DNA of 64,000 nt from Gracilaria domingensis (lineage: Eukaryota; Rhodophyta; Florideophyceae; Gracilariales; Gracilariaceae): NCBI GenBank assembly GCA_022539475.1, contig VCMS01000032.1:186001-250000 (forward strand). Reading direction: 5' to 3'. A model generated the notes under the pieces. It worked only from the letters and a program-made list of their open reading frames with translations, searched no databases and was not told the DNA's origin. A program made the position numbers and the translations under genes. This document shows, piece after piece, positions 44,579 to 55,300 of the stretch; the first letter of the stretch is position 1; the number at the start of each line of letters is the position of its first letter.

Positions 44579-45225
44579 ACGTCGTCTGTTCTTGTTTTGC
44601 TCGCCCGCAAACAGTAGACGAATCATTACCAGATTATGATTATGTGGAACACATTAAGAACCTTGAACCCACGTATGAACCAGAACCACCTCTTCTTCCA
44701 ACCCCATCACAGCATGCGGAGGGTCGTATATGCCTTGTTCTTGACCTCGACGAAACACTTGTTCACAGCAGCTTCACGCCTTTACCCAATGCCGACTTTG
44801 AGATTCCTCTTGATATGCAGGGGGAGATTCACACTGTGTATGTCAAAAAGCGCCCTGGAGTTGATAACTTTCTGAAAAAGGCTAGTGAGTGGTTCGAGAT
44901 TGTCATCTTTACCGCTTCCCTAGCATTGTACGCCAATCCCGTCGTTGATTTGCTCGACCCGCATAATCTGGTTGAGCTGAGACTCTATCGTGAACACTGC
45001 GTTCTGATAGGAGGTTGTTATGTGAAAGACATTGCGAAGCTTGGTCGCGATTTGAAGAGAACGGTCATCATTGACAACAGCCCCTTGAGTTATGTGCTTC
45101 AGCCGGAGAATGCGATCCCCATCTCGGCATTTTTCACGGACGACAACGACAGAGAACTTGACAAGACACTAGCACTTCTTGAACAAGCAAGAAAGCTCGA
45201 CGATGTCAGAAAAGCACTTACATAA
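44575..45225 (+). CDS. FCP1/SCP-like small CTD phosphatase
   Basis: A HAD-superfamily phosphatase of the SCP/Dullard/NIF branch, which dephosphorylates phosphoserine, typically in the RNA polymerase II C-terminal domain or lipin-type targets. The open frame gives 216 residues (about 203 if the GC-AG intron is used). The catalytic DxDxT motif is in CLVLDLDETLVHSSF (about residue 57). KKRPGVDNFLKKASEWFEIV, FTASLALYANPVVDLLDP, LYREHCVLIGG CYVKDIAKLGRDL and VIIDNSPLSYVLQPENAIPI complete the domain in the family order. FTDDNDRELDKTLALLE closes it. The catalytic region is entire. Confidence 0.93.
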   Translation: MNVVCSCFARPQTVDESLPDYDYVEHIKNLEPTYEPEPPLLPTPSQHAEGRICLVLDLDETLVHSSFTPLPNADFEIPLDMQGEIHTVYVKKRPGVDNFLKKASEWFEIVIFTASLALYANPVVDLLDPHNLVELRLYREHCVLIGGCYVKDIAKLGRDLKRTVIIDNSPLSYVLQPENAIPISAFFTDDNDRELDKTLALLEQARKLDDVRKALT

Positions 45226-46712
45226 CCACATATTGTTCGGCATGTGTGCCGCCCTAGCTTTGCAACGGTGTTGAGTATGGTTTGCACTCTTTTGGCTTCT
45301 CTTATTATGTAGACTTTCGTTTTGATTGTGGGCAGTACTGGCGGAAGGAATTTCTTTTGCTTTGTGACGTGTTCCTTGTACAGATACTACGAGCTTGTAC
45401 TTCGAAGGCTCTTCTTACTGTTTTACTGATCAGATCCATCTCTGAGCCTCTTTTAACTGTCTGGAAGCCTTACGTTCCTTTTCGTGATGTGTTCAAAAGC
45501 GAATGGGACCCTAATATTCTGTTTTCACTCTCGCACAAACCATTGGATCTTTGTTTCCTCGATTACTGGCAAGAAATCAAGTTTCGTGCCTCTATCGTAA
45601 TACCCTCTCTAAAGTCTAGTGGTTGTATGAGGGAAAACCGGTATCTTCCCAAGCTGCTTACCATGTACTTTTTGCTGTTCCTTCCCGTGAAGGAAAACTG
45701 TTCTCTTCATGTTTCTTCCTCTCTTGGAAGTTCTTGTGCTCATAAGCGTCTCGCGATGCGTCTCCAAAATTCACTGGCAATGTACAAAGCAACGAGTATA
45801 ACTAACAATTTGTTAACTTTTCAAAGGCTATCCTTACAACCCTTTGACCGTCGCAATGTTCGTACTGAGCATCGAGGTGGACAGTGAGGCGAATTTTTGT
45901 AGTTGTAGACGTGCACATCCGATATGTAGCTCCTAGAAGTGTCACTTAGAAGGACCTTCCTTCAGACTCAGAAGCCCGCTGAAAGCATGACTTTTCGGCA
46001 TTTGCCGTCTCTCAGAACAAAACCAGCGTCAGGCATACGTTCAATTCAGATTAATGTAATTGCTATGAAACCATACGAGCTTTCTTTCTTGAACGTCTGA
46101 CTGGCGATATAGCTTTGTTGTTTGAAATTCACGACGAGCATCTCTCTGCCGGAGAGCAAGAGAGAATGCTTCACGTACTCATCGCAGAGTAACTGCTTAT
46201 TGGACGTGGTATGTACGAAAGCTACGTGCGAAATGCCCAAGACACGCCAAGAACCCCACTCTCTATAACGTGCTTGTGGGTGCTATGTTGTGAGCAGGGC
46301 CTGGACGCAATATATTGCATTGCAGTATGACTACAATGTCGAATTGCGTAACAATTCGAATAGCAACAATAATCGCAAGAAGCCTGTTATTTGCAACCCA
46401 AAAGAGCACAAACTGACCGTACTCATGAAGAGATAGACTTTTGGTTAGTCCTCCGGTTTGTGCCTGAGGTTTCCGAGGTTGTGATCAGTCGCGGATAACA
46501 TATTACTTCTTGTCCTTCTTGAACGAGTTTAAAGCCATCACGCCTGTTGCCACATTCTTTCCGCCTGCTGACTCTCGTTTTTATGACAGGATTTGCAATT
46601 TGGTTCGGAATCCATTGCACTTGTGATGGGGGGATGAAAAAGGGTCTTAATGTCTAATTATGAAGTACTTCAAAGTGTTCTGTTTGCTTTGACTGGTACG
46701 AGCAAGGTACAA

Positions 46713-46819
46713 GAGTTTGCCTGAATAAATATTATGTCTCACATCTTGATTTAACATATATTGTTCATCTAGATCATCTAGACTAGATGTGAGACATAAC
46801 ATAATATTCAGACAAACTC
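46713..46819. mobile_element. Small fold-back (MITE-like) element
   Basis: Arms of about 34 bp, GAGTTTGCCTGAATA... and its complement ending ...TATTCAGACAAACTC, share ATTATGTCTCACATCT with few mismatches and flank about 38 bp. There is no coding capacity. No clear target duplication is found. Confidence 0.7.
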
Positions 46820-46974
46820 TCCACTGTGTATTTTGGACCAAATATAAAAGTTTTGGTGATTTCAATGGCAACTATACTGTGACTCACAGTCTGTGAGACA
46901 ACTGGGCTACAAAAGCGTCTGGCCGGACAGCTTTTGCACGTGGTCGACTGTTCTTGTGGTGACCTCTCACATAT

Positions 46975-47015
46975 ACAGTGCTACGGTACCGATTTAATCG
47001 GAACCGTAGCACTGT
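46975..47015. repeat. Short perfect hairpin
   Basis: ACAGTGCTACGGT and its complement flank a central CCGATT/AATCGG pair, giving an almost continuous 41 bp palindrome. Confidence 0.8.
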
Positions 47016-47767
47016 AAAACGTTATTGCACGAAGGAGACCTATCGTACTCATATTGCATATCACAGATTTCCTGACAATATTATACAATGAGGCTGTTTC
47101 AGCCCCGATTGGGAATTCAAGTTTTAACGAGTCGTTAAAAATGACACTGAACAAAATGCGGAAGGCAGCAACGGAAGCAGGAAGGAAGAAGATCCTACCG
47201 CTCTTTCCCTGACTTTTCCTCCACATGGAAAGAGTTCCAACGGAGAGATTCCGGGGGTTTTAAAGAGCCTTTCTCGGAGGTTTTGCGCTAAGGCTGGACG
47301 AGCTGATCCTTTTTATTCTAACATCGCCCACGAAATGAGGGTTGGACGGAAAGAATGCTGACATGGTCTCTTGGCAGCATAAGGAGGTATGTGCAGAGCG
47401 CCTTGTCGTATTGGAGCCCTTGGCAGATAACATCAAGAGTAAGAATGGAGAGGTACCTCTAAAGGAAAGAGAGATGAGCTGGCAGAATCGTAGGTGACGA
47501 AATACTCACGCAGACCGAAACCACCTTAAGAAGTTTAATGTAGAGACGCAAGCGAGAGACGGTGTTTATTGCGTAGAGTAGCCGCTCTAACTCCCGCGGT
47601 AGGCGGGCTCTGACGGCACTGGCTGGGTCTTCAGTGTCGTAGAACAGCACCCACGTCGAGGGGTGGCAGAAAGTATGGCACGCAGGCGCCGAACGGCCTC
47701 ACGAGAAGCATTCACTGCAGAATGAGAGCACGATGGTAATATCGACCTTCTGAAATTCTGAGTCAGA

Positions 47768-47820
47768 GTCGCGACTGCTGTTGATGGTCAGAATTTCTGA
47801 CCATCAACAGCAGTCGCGAC
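47768..47820. repeat. Perfect 25 bp-arm palindrome
   Basis: GTCGCGACTGCTGTTGATGG continues to a 25-base arm that is exactly complementary to the downstream arm, with a three-base centre (ATT). It lies about 125 bp before the LINE frame. Confidence 0.9.
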
Positions 47821-47944
47821 CTAACCCGTCGCACAATAAATACCACTGTAAAAGAGATAAAACAGAACCCCGTACAATCTCCCGCCATATCTCCCATTGT
47901 CCCCGATAGCTTATCGATCAACATCTAACGTTTTCTTAGAATAG

Positions 47945-48595
47945 TGGCATCGTAACAACTCAGCTACAGATCTGTGCTGTTTAGGAACGCGTTGCAGGTT
48001 GTCGGGGGTCTTTATCAGACCCGGGGTGATACGAAAAAATAAGCACAACGTGTCTTCAATAAAGAAAGAAGCAGTGGAAGAGGATGCTGGCTTTTGTAGT
48101 GAGAGTGGATTAGCTAATCCATTAGCAGGCGAGGCTTTGAACTTGCCCGTAGAGGCTCAAATTTCTATTCCAACTGACTATTCTGATGAAGGTAGAAGAA
48201 TAAGAGATCACATTGAAAGAATACCTTCATTGCAGGCTGTACCAGAAGAGTTTGGAAAGATTGTGTCTCTACGAGAAGCAGAACCTCTTTGGCTCAACTT
48301 TATGTTGGACATTCACCATACTTGCATCCTTTTGGGTACTTATCTGCAAGGTAAGAGGTTGGTTTGCAGCTGCAGACCTGGAGTATTGGATACAGTTGAG
48401 CATTATCTTTTGAGATGCCCAACGAGAACCTTGTCCCAACGTCTGTGCTTGGCTGCTCTAAGTGATCGTCAGGGTCTAGCTGTTAAGACGATAGTTAGAA
48501 AATGGCCTGAAAAGGTTTTGGCAATCCTAGTGAGAGAACGTTTCTTTCAACAGAAACGTTCTGTAGCAAGCCGGAATTAGGCTGCTACAACATGA

Positions 48596-48648
<53 letters not shown>

Positions 48649-48650
48649 AT
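47945..48650 (+). mobile_element. LINE (non-LTR retrotransposon) 3' fragment
   Basis: A frame from about 47945 to 48580 ends with the C-terminal zinc-knuckle-like motif of LINE polyproteins: CSCRPGVLDTVEHYLLRCP (Cys-x-Cys, His, Cys). After the stop, a 3' region of about 20 bases leads into a (GA)n run (48602-48644). The polymerase domain itself is absent, so the copy is 5'-truncated. A second copy of the 3' end lies at 16470-16586 on the other strand. The stem-loop AGAACGTTTC/GAAACGTTCT (48535-48562) is kept in both, which suggests a recognition structure for target-primed reverse transcription. Confidence 0.8.
48602..48644 (+). repeat. (GA)n microsatellite tail of the LINE
   Basis: About 21 GA units directly follow the LINE 3' region. 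The same type of tail is present, shorter, in the copy at 16.5 kb. Confidence 0.9.
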
Positions 48651-49258
48651 TGCTTTCTTTTTCTTCCTTACGGTGGTCTTTACTGAGTTGTTTTGATCAT
48701 AAACGCTGGAGAGGATATGTATATGTTAATTGCATAGCGATACCTTTGTTGGTCTGAAGAGTAACTTCGGCTAACCTTCTCCCCATTGTCTCAGAAGTAA
48801 CAAGGGGCTTTTGTGTGTGCTACTGTGCTATGTTTTTGTTTGGCGAATCGCTTCGATTGTCTGCAAGGATGTCGGCCCGAGAACTATCTTGCCTATCCTT
48901 CAGGATATCACGAAGACGGTGATTACAATACGACCAACTCTCTTACGTTTTAAATGTTCTTGGTTCCCCTGATAGAACTTATCCGCTCCGAACTCCAACT
49001 AGCTACTTATGGTCCGCAACTTATGGACCCAAATCCACTGGAATTTTGCACACTGTCTGTTTGGGTACGCTATTGCCCACTCCCAGGCGTCCTAGGCTGC
49101 AAAAGTGGGCAATAGGTTCTGTTCAGCATTAATTCGTCCGCAACTTCACAGATTGTTACAATCTGTCTTTGTACTCTACGCCTGGAGTTAGAAGAATATC
49201 TTTTGAGTGCAGTGGCTGTGCAGCATCAGGTTGATCCACATCTTCGGAGTGGAGTGGA
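48651..49258. other. Intergenic region with a short hairpin
   Basis: No gene is seen. CTATTGCCCACT and its complement (about 49079-49125) form a hairpin with a 22-base loop. AGATTGTTACAATCT is a smaller palindrome near 49152. Confidence 0.55.
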
Positions 49259-49995
49259 CTAGAAGACCTGCTGGGAGATGTTACTAAAATCAAATGCGCT
49301 CTTTGTCTCGTCGGTGTTTGCCGGTCTCCACTGCTCTTCTCGCAGACTCAAGAGATTCTTGCGCTCACTGTCATTACGGAAAATATCCTTGTCTGCTCTT
49401 TCGTGAGTCTGGTCAACAGTACCCGGGTGAAACACTTCTTTGTATGGCCACCATATCCCAATATATTTTCTAACCGATGGTGAAGAGGGCCTAGAATCGT
49501 CTGAGGAACGTTGCAACTGGAGAGGGTTTCTGCAGTGGTTGGCCTTGGAGGCCTTAGTCGGGAGAACATCTACAGCTTGGACAGTCGTGTGTACATTCCG
49601 ATCGCCTATTTAATCTCCTTTCATGGTGGGGTACGGAGTGTGGTACATAACAGCAATTGTCAAATTCTACCAAATTGGGATGGTCATGGATGGCTCCAGA
49701 GACAGAGATATCATGTAGTTCAGCAGCCAATTGCATACCTTTGTAGTTTTGGCAAGATCATTTGAAGTCGGTGTGAGACGAACATCTTCCAAAACGAGTG
49801 ACATAATCTTCCGGCAAGAGCTTGACACAATCACGTTGTTTGTTGTGTTCCTTTCAATAGACAGAGCGGGTTTTGCGCTAGTCAGCTTTCCTGTCTTTTC
49901 CTTCTCTCTCTTGTTAAATATTTGCACTCGATCATAAACCTGAACTGACAAATCCACGGTAGCTTTAGACCTTACGTGTCGGTTTTGCGTTTCAG
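49259..49995 (-). CDS. Tudor-like domain protein, exon structure uncertain
   Basis: The 3' exon (49259 to about 49605) encodes KYIGIWWPYKEVFHPGTVDQ and then LLSLREEQWRPA. This matches the pattern of Tudor-like domains in plant chromatin proteins (IWWPxDxxFYPGxV ... L-L-x-x-E-x-W). It is preceded by about 45 residues rich in Ser, Lys and Arg. Its acceptor is probably after AAATAG near 49606. A further coding-like stretch (about 49775-49995) includes VDLSVQVYDRVQIFNKRE and ends at AAG-GTATGC, a good donor, but the phases do not join directly, so an exon is missing from my model. Histone-reader or cohesin-associated roles are possible; I would not choose. Confidence 0.45.
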
Positions 49996-50510
49996 TCTTT
50001 TAGTGTGCTTTGATGATCTTAAAATGGCCTTTCTTCCCCTAAGTTCTGTTTCAGTCTTAGAAGCAGAAACACATGTTCGCAATAAAAGAGGAGCACAAAC
50101 TGTACATGAAAGGGTTCTAAACGTATTTTATCGACGGAACTAGTTTTGGTTTATCAACTATTTAGCATTCTAAAGAGAGAGAAAACGAAGTGAACTGGTC
50201 TGAACACGTTGTCGTTGGTTGCCCATAGACAGATTCGTCGCGACAAGAACAGTCTGCTAGGGCTCCTTTCGAACAGAAAAGATCTTCAGTACAGGTATAT
50301 TCTGTAGATGGCCACATTAAAGAATTATAAGAAGGTATAATCTGACACAAATTATCCACGTTATTGCAGAGCACTGCCTTCACATAGTTAGAGAGGGCGC
50401 ATTTGATCCGCCTTCTCGTGGTGTACCTGACTGTCTATCTTGGGAAAGCGAAGCGGGTCACTTTGATTGTAGGTTAAATGTTCTGCACAGTGCGGTTCGT
50501 TCTGAATACA

Positions 50511-51036
50511 ATGGCAAACGAGAGCATTGTAAAGACGACTGAGTTTGCGTTCTTCACGGGAAAGGTAAGTCTTTCGTTGTCCGAAATGATCCTGACGAGG
50601 TTACACACGAGCATCATGGGAGCGTTTCTAAAATACGCAACTCCAGGTGCACATACTTCTGCATCCAGCCTTATACTGTTTTTTCGTGTTCACTGCACAA
50701 GCACCAATCCTTCGAGAGCTTAAGCACCTCATCTACTGGTCCAAACCTTTTTCATTGCGCTTGTCACCATCTTACTTCGCGTCTCACATGGTAGCGTTCT
50801 ATCGCGCCATTGTATCGATGCATCCTCGCGTTCGATTTCAACATGGAGTATTGTACATACCAAGGGCAGCTCTGAATCGTGGAGGGGTATGGCACAGAGA
50901 AACGTCAATTGAGGTAAAGCACGTTCTTTGCCTACTTGCAGCGACTACTGGGGCCTATGTGGAAGACGGACGCGAGACAGCAGCAATTGATTTACGTACT
51001 ATGGTATCTGCAAGGAAGCGCTTGCAGCGAACTTGA
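50511..51036 (+). CDS. Unrecognised protein, probably two exons
   Basis: Exon 1 would encode MANESIVKTTEFAFFTGK and end at a consensus donor AAG-GTAAGTC (50565). The 3' exon, from an acceptor near 50646, gives VHILLHPALYCFFVFTAQAP, then ILRELKHLIYWSKPFSLRLS and on to the stop at 51036. The C-terminal part is basic and helical in character (VSARKRLQRT). Codon use is normal and there is no similarity I can name. A later acceptor before ELKHLIYW is also possible. Confidence 0.4.
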
Positions 51037-51507
51037 CTTCCAGAATTGTCACTCTTACGTCATGATCGGATCAAAGACGAATCGTGCTTCATTATATGAT
51101 GTAATGTAATGAATACGAAGGAAGGAATCTAGATGAGGAGACATATTCTTCCACGTCAACACCTTAATGAAGTCATGAAGTTCAAGAGTCTACTCTTTTA
51201 GTGGTTTGCAAAACTCATTTTTTGAGTTTTGCAAATATCACACAAGCTATGTTCGTCGCACAACGTGTGACTTCTCTTCCACTTCGAAGGTGTTCATTTC
51301 GCACCGTAAAAGACAGTCCGACTATTGCACCCAGGATTCCCGGTGGAAAACGTTTAGTACTGCTGCGTTCTCTCAGATCGGTTATTTGGGAAAGGTGATC
51401 AATCTCTTGGGTTTACTGGTCGCACAACAAAAGGCTTCACGAAGAAGACCAGTCTGCTAAATCTTGCTGAATTATTCTTGGTACCGCAGACCTACCTATC
51501 TGTAAGG

Positions 51508-52261
51508 ATGGCAACTCTTTCGGATGCGGCGGAACAAGCGAAAGAAAATGATGTTCTGGTGTCAACTCCAGTTGCGGAGGATTTTCACCACGGCATTCCC
51601 ACTGCCATTTTCTTTGTAAGTTGGCTCCTCCGCTCTTTGGCTGTCTAATTTGCATGGTAGTAAGAAGACAACTTTACAGTATTCTAATATGTATCCGGTG
51701 ATCTGCTCCTGTTCTCCTCGTTAGGAAGACATACCAGAAGTAGTCGGAAAGCACACTGCACCCATCCTCATCGACAAGCTGTCAAATCTAAGCCAAAGGT
51801 ATCGCTTTTTCGAGGAGAAGCTAGTAAAAAGTCGGGATTCTCTCGAAGAAAAAGTTGCTGAAGTACGTCGGGCTCTCAAAGCTGTCCAGTCTTTAGCCGA
51901 ACGATCCTCGAGAGCTGGGGAAAATGCAAAAGATATCGAGACTCATTTTGAACTGAGTGATGGCATATATGCCAAAGCACGCATTCCACCAACAAACAAA
52001 GTATGTTTGTGGCTCGGTGCCAACGTCATGGTTGAGTATTCACACGAGGAAGCCAAAAGCCTACTGGCAAAAAACTTGGCTAATGTTGAAAAGAGCTATG
52101 ATGAAACTTGCTCCGACATAAGTTATTTGAGGGATCAACTGAATACCACCGACGTGAATCTGTCAAGGGTTTACAATCACCATGTGCAGACAATGCGTTC
52201 TGCTCCTAAGAACTCGAAATCTGCGAAAACGGGAGTCAGTGCACCTCTGCAGGCGAAGTAG
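51508..52261 (+). CDS. PFD3: Prefoldin subunit 3 (VBP1), two exons
   Basis: This is an alpha-type subunit of the prefoldin hexamer, which hands nascent actin and tubulin to the CCT chaperonin in the cytosol. Exon 1 (51508-51615) ends at a GTAAGT donor. After 109 nt, exon 2 (51725-52261) continues in phase 0. The total is 214 residues. It has GIPTAIFFEDIPEVVGKH, the N-terminal coiled coil (LIDKLSNLSQRYRFFEEKLV and on), the hairpin region DGIYAKARIPPTNKVCLWLG ANVMVEYSHEEAKSLL, and the second coiled coil (KNLANVEKSYDETCSDISYL). This order is that of alpha prefoldins with four strands. A Lys-rich tail ends the protein. Confidence 0.95.
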
Positions 52262-52397
52262 CTTCGTTCCAAGGTAGAAGAAAAAAAACTCCTGCAAACC
52301 TGCGGAATGAACGTTTGGACTAGGAAGAAAGAGCCATCCTGTTTAAGTTTTTACTTGTGTTGTTAGGGGTGGAAGTTTTGTACCTGTTTGCCTTCTA

Positions 52398-55300
52398 CTA
52401 TGTTGAAGCAACCGGTTCTTGTGAAGTTAGAGCGATATTTCCTGATCCTTCGAGTTCAGCGTTCATATCGAGTTGGTCGTTTTGCTTTGGTGGCGCGGAA
52501 TCACGAGTTCCGTTTTCGTGGGAGGAGTTACTTTGTTTGATGTTGGTAGTTAGTGGGCCTTGGGTGGCAGCCGAAATAATTTCGTCTATGTCAGGAATGA
52601 AATCTCGCACCATTGTGAATGTGGCGTTCCATCTAACTTCGTGAGACTTAGACAACAATCCGCAACCACACATAACCAATAATACGTTCTTCACAGTTTC
52701 TGGAATATGTTCTAGAACTTCATCTTGTTCTGGTGTCCTGATTTCTGACTTGATAACTGATATTTCTTTCTCAGGGGTGGCACTGCTATTGTATGCTACT
52801 CGAAACACTTCCAAGATTGCCATCCAGAGTTCAGTGAAAGCTGGATCCGTGAGACCACTTGCTATTACTGAATGATGCTGCAAAAAACTTTTTGAGGTAA
52901 GAAAGATGGCACGCATTCTGGTTCGATTGCAGGCAGCAACAACTGATTTCAACATTTGTTCATCGTGTTCTGCCGATACAGCGAACGATCTTGGCCGGCT
53001 CCTTCTAACGGAGGCAGCTGCGCTTTTCTCTGCGAGTAGTTTCCTTTGCGCGGCCCGTTCTGCCTCTATTGTAGCCGAAAGGAATCCATGAGTTATGAAT
53101 AATTGTGTCATCAGAGGAAGTATGACAGATGTCAAAGTTTGACTCCATTCTGTCGCAGACAAAAATTTAGCGGATCCTCCCAGCGCAAGGACTCGTTCCA
53201 CGACACCAAGCGCATGATTGCGAACCTTGCCACGAGAATCACGTATCGAAGCCGCAAAGCCCAAGAACAAGGGACTCCAGAATTCCGACCACATGTTTTC
53301 CTCAGAGTTCACATCAATCTCTTCGGTCATTTCTGCGGACATTGTTGAAGATTCAAAATCCGCCTTTCTAATCTCAATCTTATCCTTGAAAGTAGGAACC
53401 CGTTGCGCCAGCAGATACAAAAGGTCAAGCGCTCGAATGGATATGTCTACCGAAGAGCTGGAAGTATATGCCAATATGGCGTCTAGTAAGGGTGCAAATG
53501 ATTCGGATGAAATCGCCTCAGTCGAATACTGGCCACGAAGAATTCCGGTCAACGTTGCGAGACCAATTTCCCTGGCTTTGGGTTGGTAGTGAGCTGTGTT
53601 TTCTAGAATTGAAAGGATAGCGTGCCAACCGGATGTGGATCGAATTATGGCTCCGTGAACTTCAATCATATTGTGAACGCCGATGACAACGGGGACTGAC
53701 AGAGCCTCTGCAGTATCTGTCGGTAAGCGCACCAAAAGGTTCAACCCGCGGAGGACATCGTCTCGCAGTTCGGGACGGTTTAAGAGACGAATACCAATGC
53801 GCAGAAGGGCTACTACTGCTCGTTCCAGAACCGGAGATGGAAAAGTAGCAGGAGCAATGATTCGAACCAGCAAGCTGTGTAACGCTGGCCACGGAATTTG
53901 CAATCGATCTCGGTTCTGAAACGTAAGTTCACATAGTGCGTCTACGCAAAAGGCAATGATAAGTTCTCGAGCTTTCCTTTCATCTCTTTCACGTAATGAG
54001 CCATCCCAACTTTGTGACAAACCAAAGGAAGGATAATCAGAGTCCGATTCTGCAGTAGTTCTTGACGACTGTCTTGAGTTCACACCTGCTATTATGGATG
54101 AATCGTTAGTTGGACTTTGCGGAGCTATTTCTACCCAGTCGATAACAGACATACTCTGGTGGGCAGTTGCGATATTGGGAGGGGCATCTGTTCCACTGCC
54201 ATCGTCATCTGGTTTGGTACTCATAACTCTAATTGCTGATCGCGCTATTGCCTGAGACAAGAACTCCAGTGCGGATGACTGCAAAACTTTGGCCTCCTTA
54301 ATTACCACATCTTCTATCCGACAGCTCGCGATACATCTTCGAGCAAGATCCAAGGCTTCCGTTTCTTCACGAGTCTTCATTCGTAAGTATGATGGTGCAA
54401 TGTGTGATACCTTTTTCCGGGAATGGCCATGTCCCACCCCATCATCTTCGTGATCATCGTAATCTTCGTCGTCAGAGTCTAACTCAGAACCAATAGACGC
54501 CGCGAGAATTGCAGCAAAGAACCCATTTGCTCTTGTAGTCCGCTTCGGCTTCTCTTCCTCGACTGATTGGCCAGCTTTAGGAACTTGTGAGGGCCACCAA
54601 GCGGGAATAAGTGAGGACTGGTACTGTTCTTCGGAAGAAGACATTACCAATTCTGGCCCGTATCCTCCAAGCAGCTGCTCCAATTCTGGCGGCAAAAGGC
54701 AAAGTGCATGTAGTCGTAATAAGTACGAAACAAGGGCTTGCCACCCGTCAGCTTGAAGCCAGTCGCCACATTGACGAGATACCCCTGACAAAGCCACAGA
54801 GGCCATCTGTGCCTTGATGTCCGTCCCGAATCGTACTGCAGCACCATGCAGAGGGCCTTCACGAACAGTTGTGGCGGTGCACAGAGAAGATATAACCGCA
54901 TCGGTTGGACGTCCAATCCTGAAAGATGTGGCACATCTTGCTACAGAGAGAAATCCTTCAAGGGCCTTCTGCACAGAATTAGCGTCCCCAGCTTCGTTAA
55001 GAATTGAGTTCGTTGCCACTACTGCAGCTTCCCATGATAGGAAGAAGAGATCTTCCTCAAAGACCAGCGAACTCTGAGCTGTCGGAAAGTTTGACACTTC
55101 GGACTCCATGCGCTTGATTTGCTCGTCCCAAAGAAGGTCTGTTAAGGCCCCGATGCCAGCTTCATCACTCATGCGGATTTCCACTTCAGCTATAGAATTG
55201 TATATCTCAGACAAAAACCAGCGAGGAAAGTCTGACTTATCATTGAGACCTCGACAGTTTCTTACGAAATCTTCAAGAGTCATCTTATTCCTGATGGAGT

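Larger units (their letters stand above)
45226..47944. other. Intergenic region with fold-back elements
   Basis: A 201-codon frame at 45282-45887 begins without an ATG and shows no family features; it is probably not a gene. Three inverted-repeat structures (46713-46819, 46975-47015, 47768-47820) crowd the right half, next to the LINE remnant. Confidence 0.5.

Noticed and set aside
45282-45887. 201-codon plus-strand frame
   Set aside because: No ATG at its start, no recognisable motif, and it directly follows the phosphatase stop; probably 3' flanking sequence.
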